Source: Candidatus Woesearchaeota archaeon
Lineage (GTDB): Archaea; Nanobdellota; Nanobdellia; Woesearchaeales; ARS49
Length of the DNA: 8,165 nucleotides
Reading direction: 5' to 3'
Assembly (NCBI GenBank): GCA_026394935.1
Contig: JAPLZR010000127.1
Location: forward strand, 1 to 8,165
The notes beneath the pieces were generated by a model that did no database searches, was not told where the DNA came from, and saw only the letters and a list, made by a program, of their open reading frames with translations. Positions 1-6,533 of this stretch are shown piece by piece. The translations under genes were made by a program, and so were the position numbers. Every line of letters starts with the position of its first letter. Position 1 is the stretch's first letter.

Positions 1-1
1 A

Positions 2-1102
2 TTAGGGTATGGTTTTTGTTTTATTGGCAATCAATATCGCATTACATTAGGGGAAAAAGAATATTTTATAGATCTGCTTTTTTACCACCGAATATTGAAA
101 TGCCTAATTGCAGTAGAATTAAAGGTTGCGGAGTTTGAACCAGAATTTATCGGCAAACTTGATTTTTATCTGCAATTAATAGACGAACAACTGAAACAGC
201 ACAGCACAATATCGCAACAAACAGAACTGGAAATACTCAAAATAAAACAGGAAATAGAGAAAACAAGACAGCAGGAAAAAGAACAGGCAGTAGCACAAAT
301 GAAAATAATACGGGCAGAAGACCTAGCAAGAAGAAAAGGACTGCTAGAACAACAGCACAATGCGTTAATACAAGAAATTCAAGCGACAACAACGAAAACA
401 GCACAGCTGGAACAGCAACTAAAACCAATGCAAGACATCACAACAGCATACGAACAAACAAGAAAACAAGCAGAACAAACAATCTCACAGGAAAGACAAC
501 TAAGCATAGAACACTCCGCACTATTGCAGAAAGAACAGCACTTCAGCAAAACAATACAAGTACTAGAACAAGAACTCGAAAGAAAACAAAAAACGAGAAA
601 ACAACTCGAGAAAACACAACAATTACACCAATGGCTCACAGACTACTTTGTACCATTAATGACTGTCGTAGAAAAGCACGTCATGGCAAAAATACACCAC
701 GAATTCGACGCGTTATTCCAGCAATGGTTCTCAATGCTCGTAGAAGACGTAATGACAGCGCGCCTTGATGAAACATTCACGCCAGTAATACAGCAAAACG
801 GGTACGATGTAGATGTGGAGTATCTCAGCGGAGGAGAAAGAACAGCCTGCGCACTCGCGTACAGGCTGGCACTGAATAAAACAATTAATTCGCTTATCAG
901 CAATATCAGGACAAAAGATTTGCTAATATTAGACGAGCCAACAGACGGGTTCTCAACAGAACAGCTAGACAAGATGAGAGACGTATTAGAACAATTAAAC
1001 CTACAACAGATAATAATTGTCTCGCACGAACAAAAAATAGAAAGCTTCGCAGACAACGTAGTAAGAATACAAAAAGAAGGACACGTCAGCAGGATTACTT
1101 AA
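2..1102 (+). CDS. DUF1016 (YhcG-type) nuclease fragment fused in frame to the C-terminal half of Rad50; 5' partial
   Basis: The frame is open from nt 2 to the TAA at 1100-1102 (366 residues) and continues beyond the window start. Residues 1-66 match the C-terminal PD-(D/E)XK nuclease region of DUF1016/YhcG proteins, with the hallmark strings IDLLFYHR, VELK and EFEPEFIGKLDFYL; the catalytic D24, E39 and K41 are present. From about residue 67 the protein becomes a charged Glu/Gln/Lys coiled coil to about residue 207. An archaeal Rad50 C-lobe follows: signature LSGGE (275-279), Walker B LLILDEP (D311, E312) and switch His342 in IVSHE. The Rad50 N-lobe with Walker A, and the zinc hook CxxC, are absent. 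Rad50 normally pairs with Mre11 to process DNA ends. With only half an ATPase, this product probably cannot bind ATP normally unless another N-lobe is supplied. The TTG at 95 is not a credible start, because nuclease homology continues upstream of it. It is tail-to-tail with the kinase gene, with an 8-nt overlap. Confidence 0.85.
   Translation, partial: LGYGFCFIGNQYRITLGEKEYFIDLLFYHRILKCLIAVELKVAEFEPEFIGKLDFYLQLIDEQLKQHSTISQQTELEILKIKQEIEKTRQQEKEQAVAQMKIIRAEDLARRKGLLEQQHNALIQEIQATTTKTAQLEQQLKPMQDITTAYEQTRKQAEQTISQERQLSIEHSALLQKEQHFSKTIQVLEQELERKQKTRKQLEKTQQLHQWLTDYFVPLMTVVEKHVMAKIHHEFDALFQQWFSMLVEDVMTARLDETFTPVIQQNGYDVDVEYLSGGERTACALAYRLALNKTINSLISNIRTKDLLILDEPTDGFSTEQLDKMRDVLEQLNLQQIIIVSHEQKIESFADNVVRIQKEGHVSRIT
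180..198. other. Compositional and homology breakpoint between nuclease and Rad50 segments
   Basis: Hand counts per 60 nt on the plus strand give A/T of 19/22 (1-60), 19/24 (61-120) and 19/21 (121-180), then 30/6 (181-240) and 35/4 (241-300). DUF1016-like similarity ends at about the same place (around residue 66, in LIDEQLKQ) and the Rad50 coiled coil starts there. EQLKQ would be natural in either family, so a short shared sequence could have served as the joining point in recombination or in assembly. Confidence 0.7.
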
Positions 1103-2675
1103 TCATGTAAGCACAGTTAACATGCTTAAAAGGAAGTTCAGTTAATGGCTTGAAACCACCGTATACTGTTTTGCCGATAGAAACAGTTCCGTCATATCGA
1201 CACAATTTCAAATCATCTTCGAATCCGAATGAGTCAAGAGTTTTCCAACGACTGAACAAGCCACCCTGAATACCTGAATCAAGTTCTGTCAAACCTGATT
1301 CTGTAAGATCTAATACCTTATGATGATTATAATTTGAATCATGCGCTACACGTAAAGCCCAACCTTTTCCATCTTTATGTCTCAGAACAGCCATAGAAAC
1401 AGAAAAATTAGAACCAAGTCCATTAAGCCTATTTTCGTCCTTTAAAGATAAGTCTTTATCAAAAACTTTTACCGCCAACATACCACCAGTATACCCTTCT
1501 CCTACAATACTCACTGAAACAATTTTATCTAAATCTTTAACATAAAATATTTTAGGAATAAATGTAGCTTTACGAGAGCCACTACCACAACCATGATCGG
1601 TGCAATCATAATCACAACCAACTTTTACTTTTTTATTAGGAAAATCAATACTCTCTCTTAATGCAGGCTGAATAAATAAGGAATATTCACCATTTCCTTC
1701 AATACCAATAATATAACGGTCAGGACCTTTTTCAATAATCATAGGCTCTTCCTTCGGCACTGCGTTCTCTGCTTCAAGAACCCGCTCAAGAGCATTCAAA
1801 GCCTCTTTCGCGCTTTGATAACGCTTTGCAGGATTGCCGTGCAGCAATTTATTGAAAAATTGAGTGAAGTTTTCAGGCAAATCAGACCTTACCTCACGAG
1901 GGTCAGCCTGCCAGTCAGGAGACTGATTAGTGGCATAAGTAAACAAAACAGCACCAATACTAAACAAATCAGAAGAAACCGTTGCAGGAATATCCTTTCC
2001 GGAAATCAAAGCCTTTCTAACCTCGGGAGAAACAAAAATATCGCCGTGCTTTAAAGAATCATTCTTAACAGAGCCGAGAGAAACACTATTGACATAACTT
2101 AATTTCAACTCATTAGCCCCGCATTTCTCAGGACTAACACCACCAAAATCAGTAAACTGCCAGCCATCACCGTGCTTCAAAATATTAGAAGGCTTGATAT
2201 CCGCATGAAGAAGTTCAGGACCGATTATCTTTGCAGCTTCAGGATCAGTTTCGCCAAGACGGTGGAAATAATCAATAGCTGTTAACAATTGCTTGCCAAG
2301 CGCAACAACTTCCTTAGCATCAGGAAGATGACTTGTTTCTCTATTTTTTTCTATAACATCAGCAAGAGAACTTTCACAAAGCTCTTCAACAATGAAAGGA
2401 ACGCCAGCATGCTCGCCACAATCAATCAGATTTGGAGCATAAGCACACTTGCCAAGAGCAGAAAGAACTTTCTGACGGGAACGAACATTCTTGAAAGCCG
2501 CAGGAGATTTTGGAATCTTAACAGCACCACTCAACCTGCCAAACTCATCAAAAGCGCCAAGATAAACAGCAGCAAAAGCACCCTCGCCAAGCTTTTGTTT
2601 AAGCGCATAACGGCCTACTTTGACAATTTCACTTCTAGAAAGCTTATCAGCAATGTCTTCAAGCAAACCCACCAT
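1095..2675 (-). CDS. Serine/threonine protein kinase (Hanks-type, non-RD) with unknown C-terminal domain
   Basis: This 526-residue protein probably phosphorylates proteins on Ser/Thr. Visible kinase motifs: glycine loop GEGAFAAV (30-37), ATP-binding Lys53 in AVK, catalytic loop HADIKPSN (157-164; D159, K161, N164), metal-binding DFG (176-178), SPE in place of APE (216-218) and structural D236 in SSDLFSIG. The HRD arginine is Ala158, so it is a non-RD kinase. I could not place the helix-C glutamate clearly. Residues about 310-526 form a separate, beta-rich-looking domain I do not recognise, with cysteines 354, 358 and 363 that could bind a metal. No membrane segment is evident. An upstream in-frame ATG at 2717 exists, but I chose ATG 2675 because a perfect TTTATAAA is centred 26.5 nt before it, which fits a leaderless transcript. 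It lies downstream of the glycosyltransferase on the same strand but has its own promoter. The C-terminal part differs in base skew from the rest. Confidence 0.88.
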   Translation of the reverse strand: MVGLLEDIADKLSRSEIVKVGRYALKQKLGEGAFAAVYLGAFDEFGRLSGAVKIPKSPAAFKNVRSRQKVLSALGKCAYAPNLIDCGEHAGVPFIVEELCESSLADVIEKNRETSHLPDAKEVVALGKQLLTAIDYFHRLGETDPEAAKIIGPELLHADIKPSNILKHGDGWQFTDFGGVSPEKCGANELKLSYVNSVSLGSVKNDSLKHGDIFVSPEVRKALISGKDIPATVSSDLFSIGAVLFTYATNQSPDWQADPREVRSDLPENFTQFFNKLLHGNPAKRYQSAKEALNALERVLEAENAVPKEEPMIIEKGPDRYIIGIEGNGEYSLFIQPALRESIDFPNKKVKVGCDYDCTDHGCGSGSRKATFIPKIFYVKDLDKIVSVSIVGEGYTGGMLAVKVFDKDLSLKDENRLNGLGSNFSVSMAVLRHKDGKGWALRVAHDSNYNHHKVLDLTESGLTELDSGIQGGLFSRWKTLDSFGFEDDLKLCRYDGTVSIGKTVYGGFKPLTELPFKHVNCAYMIK

Positions 2676-2697
2676 ACGACGAGAAACAAGAAAAACG

Positions 2698-2705
2698 TTT
2701 ATAAA
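2698..2705 (-). promoter_or_regulatory. TATA box of the kinase gene (leaderless)
   Basis: The perfect palindrome TTTATAAA is centred about 26.5 nt upstream of ATG 2675 on the minus strand. This is the usual archaeal TATA-to-start-site distance, so transcription should begin at or next to the ATG. It lies inside the alternative longer frame starting at 2717, which argues against that longer start. Confidence 0.7.
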
Positions 2706-2720
2706 TGTTTCGTTCATTAA

Positions 2721-2734
2721 CTACTAAATAGTAG
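2721..2734. repeat. Short inverted repeat CTACTA-AA-TAGTAG
   Basis: A perfect 6-bp inverted repeat with a 2-nt centre sits between the glycosyltransferase stop (2739-2741) and the kinase TATA box. It could be an operator about 16 bp upstream of the TATA box, or a small hairpin at the end of the glycosyltransferase transcript. The flanking TTAA on each side extends it imperfectly. Confidence 0.4.
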
Positions 2735-2738
2735 ATAA

Positions 2739-3470
2739 TTAAACTTTCACATCATACGTCCAATCTTCAACTCTTTTTCTCCACTCAAACATTGCAGAAC
2801 GAGGATCTTCAACAGGGAAAACACGATGAATGCACTTAACCAAAGTATTCGCAAAACACTTGAAGCCCTTAGCACGCGCATCAAGAAAGAAAGCAGTATC
2901 CTCGCCGCCTTTCAGAGCATTAGGCATTGCACGAATATCAACAGCATCCAAAACCTTTCTTTTAATTCGCGTACAGCCAAAACCAGCAGCGCCAACAGCC
3001 AATATCTGTGGAATAGCAACACCCTCATAAGTAAACAGCTGACAATTGCCGTCACCCAAATCCCTAAACAATTCAGGAGCAATCACCGTCTTGCCATCAA
3101 TATTAAAATAATTCAAAAACGCGCCAGAAACAACATCGCCATTAGTAGCAAGAAGCCACTCAACAGCGCGCTCAGGAAGCATAATGTCGCTGTCAACAAA
3201 AATCAATTCATCATAACCATTCTTCAAAGCGTGCTCGCGCAAAAACTTCCTGCCATTAACAACCTTTTCAGCAACACTGGAAGCAGGCTTAGGGTCTTCA
3301 ACAGCATTCAAATTCTTAGAACGCAACAAAATAGCATAAGCAGACTCGCCATGGTTAACAACAAACAAAACATCAGCCTTGAAAGTCTGCTTGCTCAAAC
3401 ACTCCTGAAATTCATCAAGGCAAAAACGATGCTTGCCATACGTTACAACACCGATTAAAACTTTAGGCAT
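2739..3470 (-). CDS. Glycosyltransferase family 2-like (GT-A fold) protein
   Basis: This 243-residue protein is probably a cytoplasmic nucleotide-sugar-dependent glycosyl transferase. The N-terminus VLIGVVTYG is the first beta strand of a GT-A Rossmann-like fold. The metal/nucleotide-binding DxD is at 93-95 in LIFVDSDIML, a GGED acceptor/base-type motif is at 188-191 in a run resembling GGEDTAFFLDARAKGF, and His215 follows. There is no C-terminal membrane segment, unlike dolichol-phosphate sugar synthases that carry one. The acceptor cannot be predicted. ATG 3470 is chosen over the TTG at 3482 because the beta strand starts right after it and a TATA-like TTAATACA lies about 25 nt upstream. 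It is followed on the same strand by the kinase gene after a 63-nt gap that holds the kinase's own promoter, and it is divergent from nrdJ. Capsule or surface-glycan synthesis is possible but not shown here. Confidence 0.82.
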   Translation of the reverse strand: MPKVLIGVVTYGKHRFCLDEFQECLSKQTFKADVLFVVNHGESAYAILLRSKNLNAVEDPKPASSVAEKVVNGRKFLREHALKNGYDELIFVDSDIMLPERAVEWLLATNGDVVSGAFLNYFNIDGKTVIAPELFRDLGDGNCQLFTYEGVAIPQILAVGAAGFGCTRIKRKVLDAVDIRAMPNALKGGEDTAFFLDARAKGFKCFANTLVKCIHRVFPVEDPRSAMFEWRKRVEDWTYDVKV

Positions 3471-3481
3471 AAGACTTGACA

Positions 3482-3505
3482 AAAAGCATATGTATTAATG
3501 CTTTT
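3482..3505. repeat. Inverted repeat AAAAGCAT-8 nt-ATGCTTTT, operator candidate
   Basis: Perfect 8-bp arms (3482-3489 and 3498-3505) flank an 8-nt AT-rich spacer that contains the glycosyltransferase TATA-like element. The right arm continues as part of TGCTTTTCG (3499-3507), and the same 9-mer recurs at 3568-3576 beside the nrdJ promoter. The spacing and position are what a dimeric repressor site would look like. No regulator is identified. Confidence 0.4.
3491..3498 (-). promoter_or_regulatory. Probable TATA-like element of the glycosyltransferase gene
   Basis: The minus strand reads TTAATACA, centred about 24.5 nt before ATG 3470, which again suggests a leaderless transcript. It lies in the middle of the AAAAGCAT/ATGCTTTT inverted repeat, so a protein bound to that repeat would block the promoter. 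Confidence 0.4.
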
Positions 3506-3542
3506 CGCAAGAAAATTTGTTACTGGAAAGCGATGATTCACT

Positions 3543-3568
3543 AATTATTTTAAATATATAAAATAATT
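3543..3568. repeat. AT-rich perfect inverted repeat AATTATTTTA-6 nt-TAAAATAATT
   Basis: Perfect 10-bp arms (3543-3552 and 3559-3568) flank AATATA, in the divergent region upstream of the nrdJ TATA box. It consists only of A and T, so chance occurrence in AT-rich DNA cannot be excluded, but both the arm length and the position are suggestive of a regulatory site. Confidence 0.4.
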
Positions 3569-3583
3569 GCTTTTCGTCAAAAG

Positions 3584-3592
3584 TTTTAAATA
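3584..3592 (+). promoter_or_regulatory. TATA box of nrdJ
   Basis: TTTTAAATA is centred about 37 nt before ATG 3625. With a normal 26-nt spacing, transcription would begin near 3614, leaving a short leader of about 11 nt that carries GAGGG (3618-3622), a weak Shine-Dalgarno-like match. nrdJ would therefore have a leader, unlike the leaderless genes nearby. Confidence 0.55.
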
Positions 3593-3624
3593 TCATACTC
3601 CAATTAAAATCCAAAAAGAGGGTT

Positions 3625-5592
3625 ATGGGGAGAATACAAAGAGTCAGGAAACGGGACGGAAGCATTGAGCCATTCCAGCCCAAAAAAATCGAAATAACCA
3701 TAGGCAAAGCCATACTTTCAGTAAACAGAAAAGACGGCAAGCTCTCAAAAAAACTGGCAGACCAGGCAGTAAAAGAACTTGAAAGACACTTCACGCCAAA
3801 AGTAATACCATCATTCCTAGGCGTAAGAGACGAACTGAAACTAACAACAAACGCGATAAGAATACTCGCAGCAAGATACCTATTAAGAGACGAAAAAGGA
3901 AACATAACAGAAACACCAGCAAGATTATTCAGAAGAGTGGCAAAAGCAGTATCACAAGCAGACCTAATATACAAAAAAGGAGCACTCCACAAAACAGAAG
4001 AAGAATTCTACCAAACACTATCACAACTCGACTTTTTACCAAACACGCCAACACTAATGAACGCAGGAGCGCCACTAGGACAACTATCAGCCTGCTTTGT
4101 CTTACCAGTGCCAGACTCCTTAGCAGAAATATTTGACTCCTTAAAATACGCCTCAATAATTCAACAATCAGGAGGCGGAACAGGATTCTCATTCTCACAA
4201 ATAAGACCAAGAGGAGACATAGTAAAAAGCACAAAAGGAGCGGCCTCAGGACCAATCAGCTTCATGAGAATATTCGACATGACAACAGAAATTTTGAAAC
4301 AAGGCGGAAAAAGAAGAGGAGCAAACATGGGAATACTAAGGTACGACCACCCAGACATCATAGAATTCATCACAGCAAAAAGCAGGGAAGACATGCTCCA
4401 AAACTTCAACACCTCAGTAGCAGTAGATGACACATTCATGAATGCAGTAGCAAAAGAACAGGAATACGATTTAATCAACCCGCACAACAAGCAAAAAGTC
4501 AAAAAAATAAACGCAAAAGAAGTATTCGACTTAATCGTAGCCAACGCGTGGAGAACAGGAGACCCAGGCATAGTATTCATTGACGAAATAAACAGGAAAA
4601 ACACAACTTCTGCGCTCGGACCAATAGAAAGCACAAACCCCTGCGGAGAACAACCACTGCACCCGTACGAAAGCTGCAACCTCGGAAGCATAAATCTCAC
4701 AAACATGCTAAAGAACGGCAAACTCGACTGGGACAAACTCAAAAAAACAATACAAACAGCAGTACACTTTTTAGATAATGTCATAGACGTAAACAAATAT
4801 CCACTACCGCAAACAGAACAAATAACGAAAGCAAACAGAAGAATAGGACTCGGCATAATGGGATTTGCAGAATTACTGATTAACATAGGAATACCGTATG
4901 ACTCAGACAAAGCAATCGAGTTCGCAGAAAAACTAATGAAGTTCCTGAACGACGAAGCAAGAAAAGCAAGCAACAAACTGGCAGAAGAAAGAGGAAGCTT
5001 CCCCAACTTCGACAAAAGCACCTGGAAAGCAAAAGCAACACGCAACGCAACAGTAACCACAATAGCACCAACAGGAACAATATCCATCATCGCAGGAGCA
5101 ACATCAGGAATAGAACCATTGTTTGCAGTAACATTCGTAAGAGACGTAATGGAAGGAACACACCTCTTGGAAGCAAACCCCTCGTTTGAAAAAATAGCGC
5201 GCAAAAGAGGATTCTACACCAAAGCGCTAATGATGAAAATAGCAAAAACAGGAAAAGTAACAGGACTCAAAGAAGTGCCAAAAGACGTGCAAAAACTGTT
5301 CAAGACTGCTTTGGAGATAAAGCCAGAAATGCACGTAAAAATGCAGGCAGCATTCCAAAAGTATTGTGATAATGCCGTGAGCAAGACGATTAATTTACCG
5401 GCAACAGCAACACCGCAGGACATAGCAAAAGCATACTTACTCGCGCACAAATTGAAATGCAAAGGAATCACAGTCTACAGATACGGAAGCAAAAAAGAAC
5501 AAGTTTTGTACATCGGCAAAGCACCAGACGAAATAGTCTCAGCAAAGCCAGAATACGCAGGCGGACACATCTGCATAGAATGCATGTACTGA
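3625..5592 (+). CDS. nrdJ: Class II (adenosylcobalamin-dependent) ribonucleoside-diphosphate/triphosphate reductase, ATP-cone partly deleted
   Basis: The enzyme makes deoxyribonucleotides from ribonucleotides in the cytoplasm using adenosylcobalamin as radical source. The 655 residues contain a partial ATP-cone (about 1-63, with VRKRDGSIEPF) and the reductase barrel (about 64-620). Active-site residues are visible: Cys157 in LSACFVLPV, Asn338/Cys340/Glu342 in NPCGEQPL, and Cys351 in ESCNLGSINL. Also seen are NRRIGLGIMGFAELL, PTGTISIIAGATSGIEPLF, DNAVSKTINLP, and a C-terminal redox pair Cys650/Cys653 (CIEC) that would be regenerated by thioredoxin-like proteins. The chemistry of the catalytic domain looks intact, and no intein is seen. 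In relatives the ATP-cone continues after the IPS motif with an IQD..VE helix and an AYILYR-type helix before FLGV..DLKL. Here IPS (61-63) runs directly into FLGVRDELKL, so about 30-40 residues appear missing. No B12 riboswitch is visible upstream. Confidence 0.95.
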   Translation: MGRIQRVRKRDGSIEPFQPKKIEITIGKAILSVNRKDGKLSKKLADQAVKELERHFTPKVIPSFLGVRDELKLTTNAIRILAARYLLRDEKGNITETPARLFRRVAKAVSQADLIYKKGALHKTEEEFYQTLSQLDFLPNTPTLMNAGAPLGQLSACFVLPVPDSLAEIFDSLKYASIIQQSGGGTGFSFSQIRPRGDIVKSTKGAASGPISFMRIFDMTTEILKQGGKRRGANMGILRYDHPDIIEFITAKSREDMLQNFNTSVAVDDTFMNAVAKEQEYDLINPHNKQKVKKINAKEVFDLIVANAWRTGDPGIVFIDEINRKNTTSALGPIESTNPCGEQPLHPYESCNLGSINLTNMLKNGKLDWDKLKKTIQTAVHFLDNVIDVNKYPLPQTEQITKANRRIGLGIMGFAELLINIGIPYDSDKAIEFAEKLMKFLNDEARKASNKLAEERGSFPNFDKSTWKAKATRNATVTTIAPTGTISIIAGATSGIEPLFAVTFVRDVMEGTHLLEANPSFEKIARKRGFYTKALMMKIAKTGKVTGLKEVPKDVQKLFKTALEIKPEMHVKMQAAFQKYCDNAVSKTINLPATATPQDIAKAYLLAHKLKCKGITVYRYGSKKEQVLYIGKAPDEIVSAKPEYAGGHICIECMY

Positions 5593-5604
5593 TTTTTATT
5601 ACTT
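5593..5604 (+). terminator. T-rich archaeal-type terminator after nrdJ
   Basis: TTTTTATTACTT begins immediately after the TGA at 5590-5592. Archaeal RNA polymerase can terminate on short T runs without a hairpin. The run is short, so the call is tentative. Confidence 0.35.
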
Positions 5605-5621
5605 ACCATAGACAATGAATG

Positions 5622-5629
5622 TTTATTAA
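5622..5629 (+). promoter_or_regulatory. TATA-like element upstream of the 231-aa gene
   Basis: TTTATTAA is centred about 38 nt before GTG 5664. Normal spacing puts the start site near 5651, giving a leader of about 12 nt that includes GGTAGGG. The distance resembles that of nrdJ and differs from the leaderless genes. Confidence 0.45.
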
Positions 5630-5663
5630 GACAGAAAGCTCACACAGAAACGGGTAGGGCATA

Positions 5664-6359
5664 GTGACAAGATACAAAGCAGAGAAACTAACAGAACACG
5701 ACACAAGAATAATAGGAACACAAGAATTCTGCGCAGTAATCGAAGTAACGAACGGAGTATCTGACAATAGATTAAGCGACAAAGTCCAGCAAGCAATAGA
5801 TGGAAGAGCATACATAAGATCCCGCCTCCCAGGAGTGCCGATATACGCAGGACTCATATTCCACAGAAACACCAACGTCATGAACTTAAATTCAATAAGT
5901 GAATTAGACTTTGTACTGCAAGTACAGCATTACGAAAGAAACCAGATGATGAACTCGATTGATGCAGCAATAGACAGAATCCACGAACCCGAAAGCAGAA
6001 GATTCGCACACCAACTGGGCAACAACATCAGAAGAGGAGCAAACATAGACAAACTCTTCTACCCAAACGAAAAAAACTGGCCAGACCTGAAGAAAAACTA
6101 CAACACACTCGTAGGCAAAAGAAAGTTGAGCGAATACCAGGCAAGAGTGGCAAGAGTAAAAGGACCAGCACTGGAAGAATACGTAAAACGGTCATTGGAA
6201 CACAAAATCAACATTCCATTCATAAAAGGACCAATAGAAATGCCACAAGGAGACGACATAGACGTTGTAGTGGCAGGACCAGAATCATTAGTTTTAGGCA
6301 GGCTCACAAACGCAGCATATTTCCTGATTCACATGCCGCCAACACCAGTGCCCAAATAA
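5664..6359 (+). CDS. Hypothetical protein, 231 aa, GTG start
   Basis: I do not recognise a family. It looks soluble, basic and mixed alpha/beta, with no signal peptide or membrane helix. Features: a hydrophobic strand ending in an acidic residue followed by a Gln-containing helix (AVIEVTNG at 24-31, KVQQAIDGRAY at 40-50), a second core strand PIYAGLIFHR (59-68), a helical middle (about 80-150), and EEYVKRSLEH (171-180) leading to GDDIDVVVAGP (196-206). The order strand-E-x-x, then Q-containing helix, then hydrophobic strand is faintly like PD-(D/E)XK nucleases, but E27 is followed by V-T rather than x-K, so I do not call a nuclease. A TAG at 5655-5657 in the same frame limits the start to GTG 5664, with no in-frame ATG until residue 73. 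Codon use matches nrdJ. Its stop abuts the stop of the convergent acidic-protein gene with no gap. Confidence 0.75.
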   Translation: MTRYKAEKLTEHDTRIIGTQEFCAVIEVTNGVSDNRLSDKVQQAIDGRAYIRSRLPGVPIYAGLIFHRNTNVMNLNSISELDFVLQVQHYERNQMMNSIDAAIDRIHEPESRRFAHQLGNNIRRGANIDKLFYPNEKNWPDLKKNYNTLVGKRKLSEYQARVARVKGPALEEYVKRSLEHKINIPFIKGPIEMPQGDDIDVVVAGPESLVLGRLTNAAYFLIHMPPTPVPK

Positions 6360-6533
6360 TCACTCCTCTTCCTTCTCCTCCTCAGACTCCTCAGGAAGCT
6401 CTTCCTCAGACTCAGCATGCTTCTTATCGTGATGCTCCTTAGCACTATCCTTATTACGCTTTTCAATCTCTTCCCACAAATCCTGCACGTAATTGTGGTG
6501 CTTCTTCTTATGCTCCTCAGGAGTCTCCACCAT
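6360..6533 (-). CDS. Small highly charged acidic-tailed protein, 57 aa
   Basis: This is a very hydrophilic protein with no recognised family. Residues 1-40 are a mixed-charge, His/Lys/Glu-rich probable helix (LWEEIEKRNK at 19-28, several HH pairs), and residues 41-57 are almost all Glu (with Ser, Leu, Pro, Lys). Such tails can bind basic proteins or metals, but nothing here shows a function. The start is ATG 6533 rather than the longer in-frame opening at 6599, because TTTAAATA lies 26.5 nt before 6533 and because the sequence around this ATG closely repeats that at the kinase start (GTTTCTCGT then ATGGTGG). The upstream extension would also cover the TATA box and the start of the neighbouring gene. 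It is divergent from the 361-aa gene and convergent with the 231-aa gene, with zero gap. Confidence 0.65.
   Translation of the reverse strand: MVETPEEHKKKHHNYVQDLWEEIEKRNKDSAKEHHDKKHAESEEELPEESEEEKEEE

Noticed and set aside
200..640. Repetitive-looking CAACAAACAGAA-type sequence as a tandem or CRISPR-like repeat
   Set aside because: No fixed-length unit recurs; the pattern is explained by Gln/Lys/Glu/Thr codons in a coiled coil with NNA bias.
95..1102. TTG at 95 as the start of the Rad50-like gene
   Set aside because: Residues encoded upstream (nt 2-94) are in frame, stop-free and clearly part of the DUF1016 nuclease domain (IDLLFYHR), so the real start lies before the window.
2676..2717. 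Fourteen-residue N-terminal extension of the kinase (ATG at 2717)
   Set aside because: The extension overlaps a perfect TATA box placed at leaderless distance from ATG 2675, and the same start context occurs at the acidic-protein gene.
2826..3458. 210-residue plus-strand frame opposite the glycosyltransferase
   Set aside because: It is a shadow frame: composition is Ser/Asn/Ile/Lys-rich with no motif, whereas the minus strand encodes a clear GT-A domain with DxD.
3471..3624. Cobalamin riboswitch upstream of nrdJ
   Set aside because: The likely leader is only about 11 nt long and no B12-box-like sequence is seen, so there is no room for a riboswitch.
4161..5204. 347-residue minus-strand frame opposite nrdJ
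   Set aside because: It is a shadow of nrdJ; the plus-strand frame has family motifs throughout and the reverse frame gives low-complexity hydrophobic protein expected from antisense of A-rich codons.
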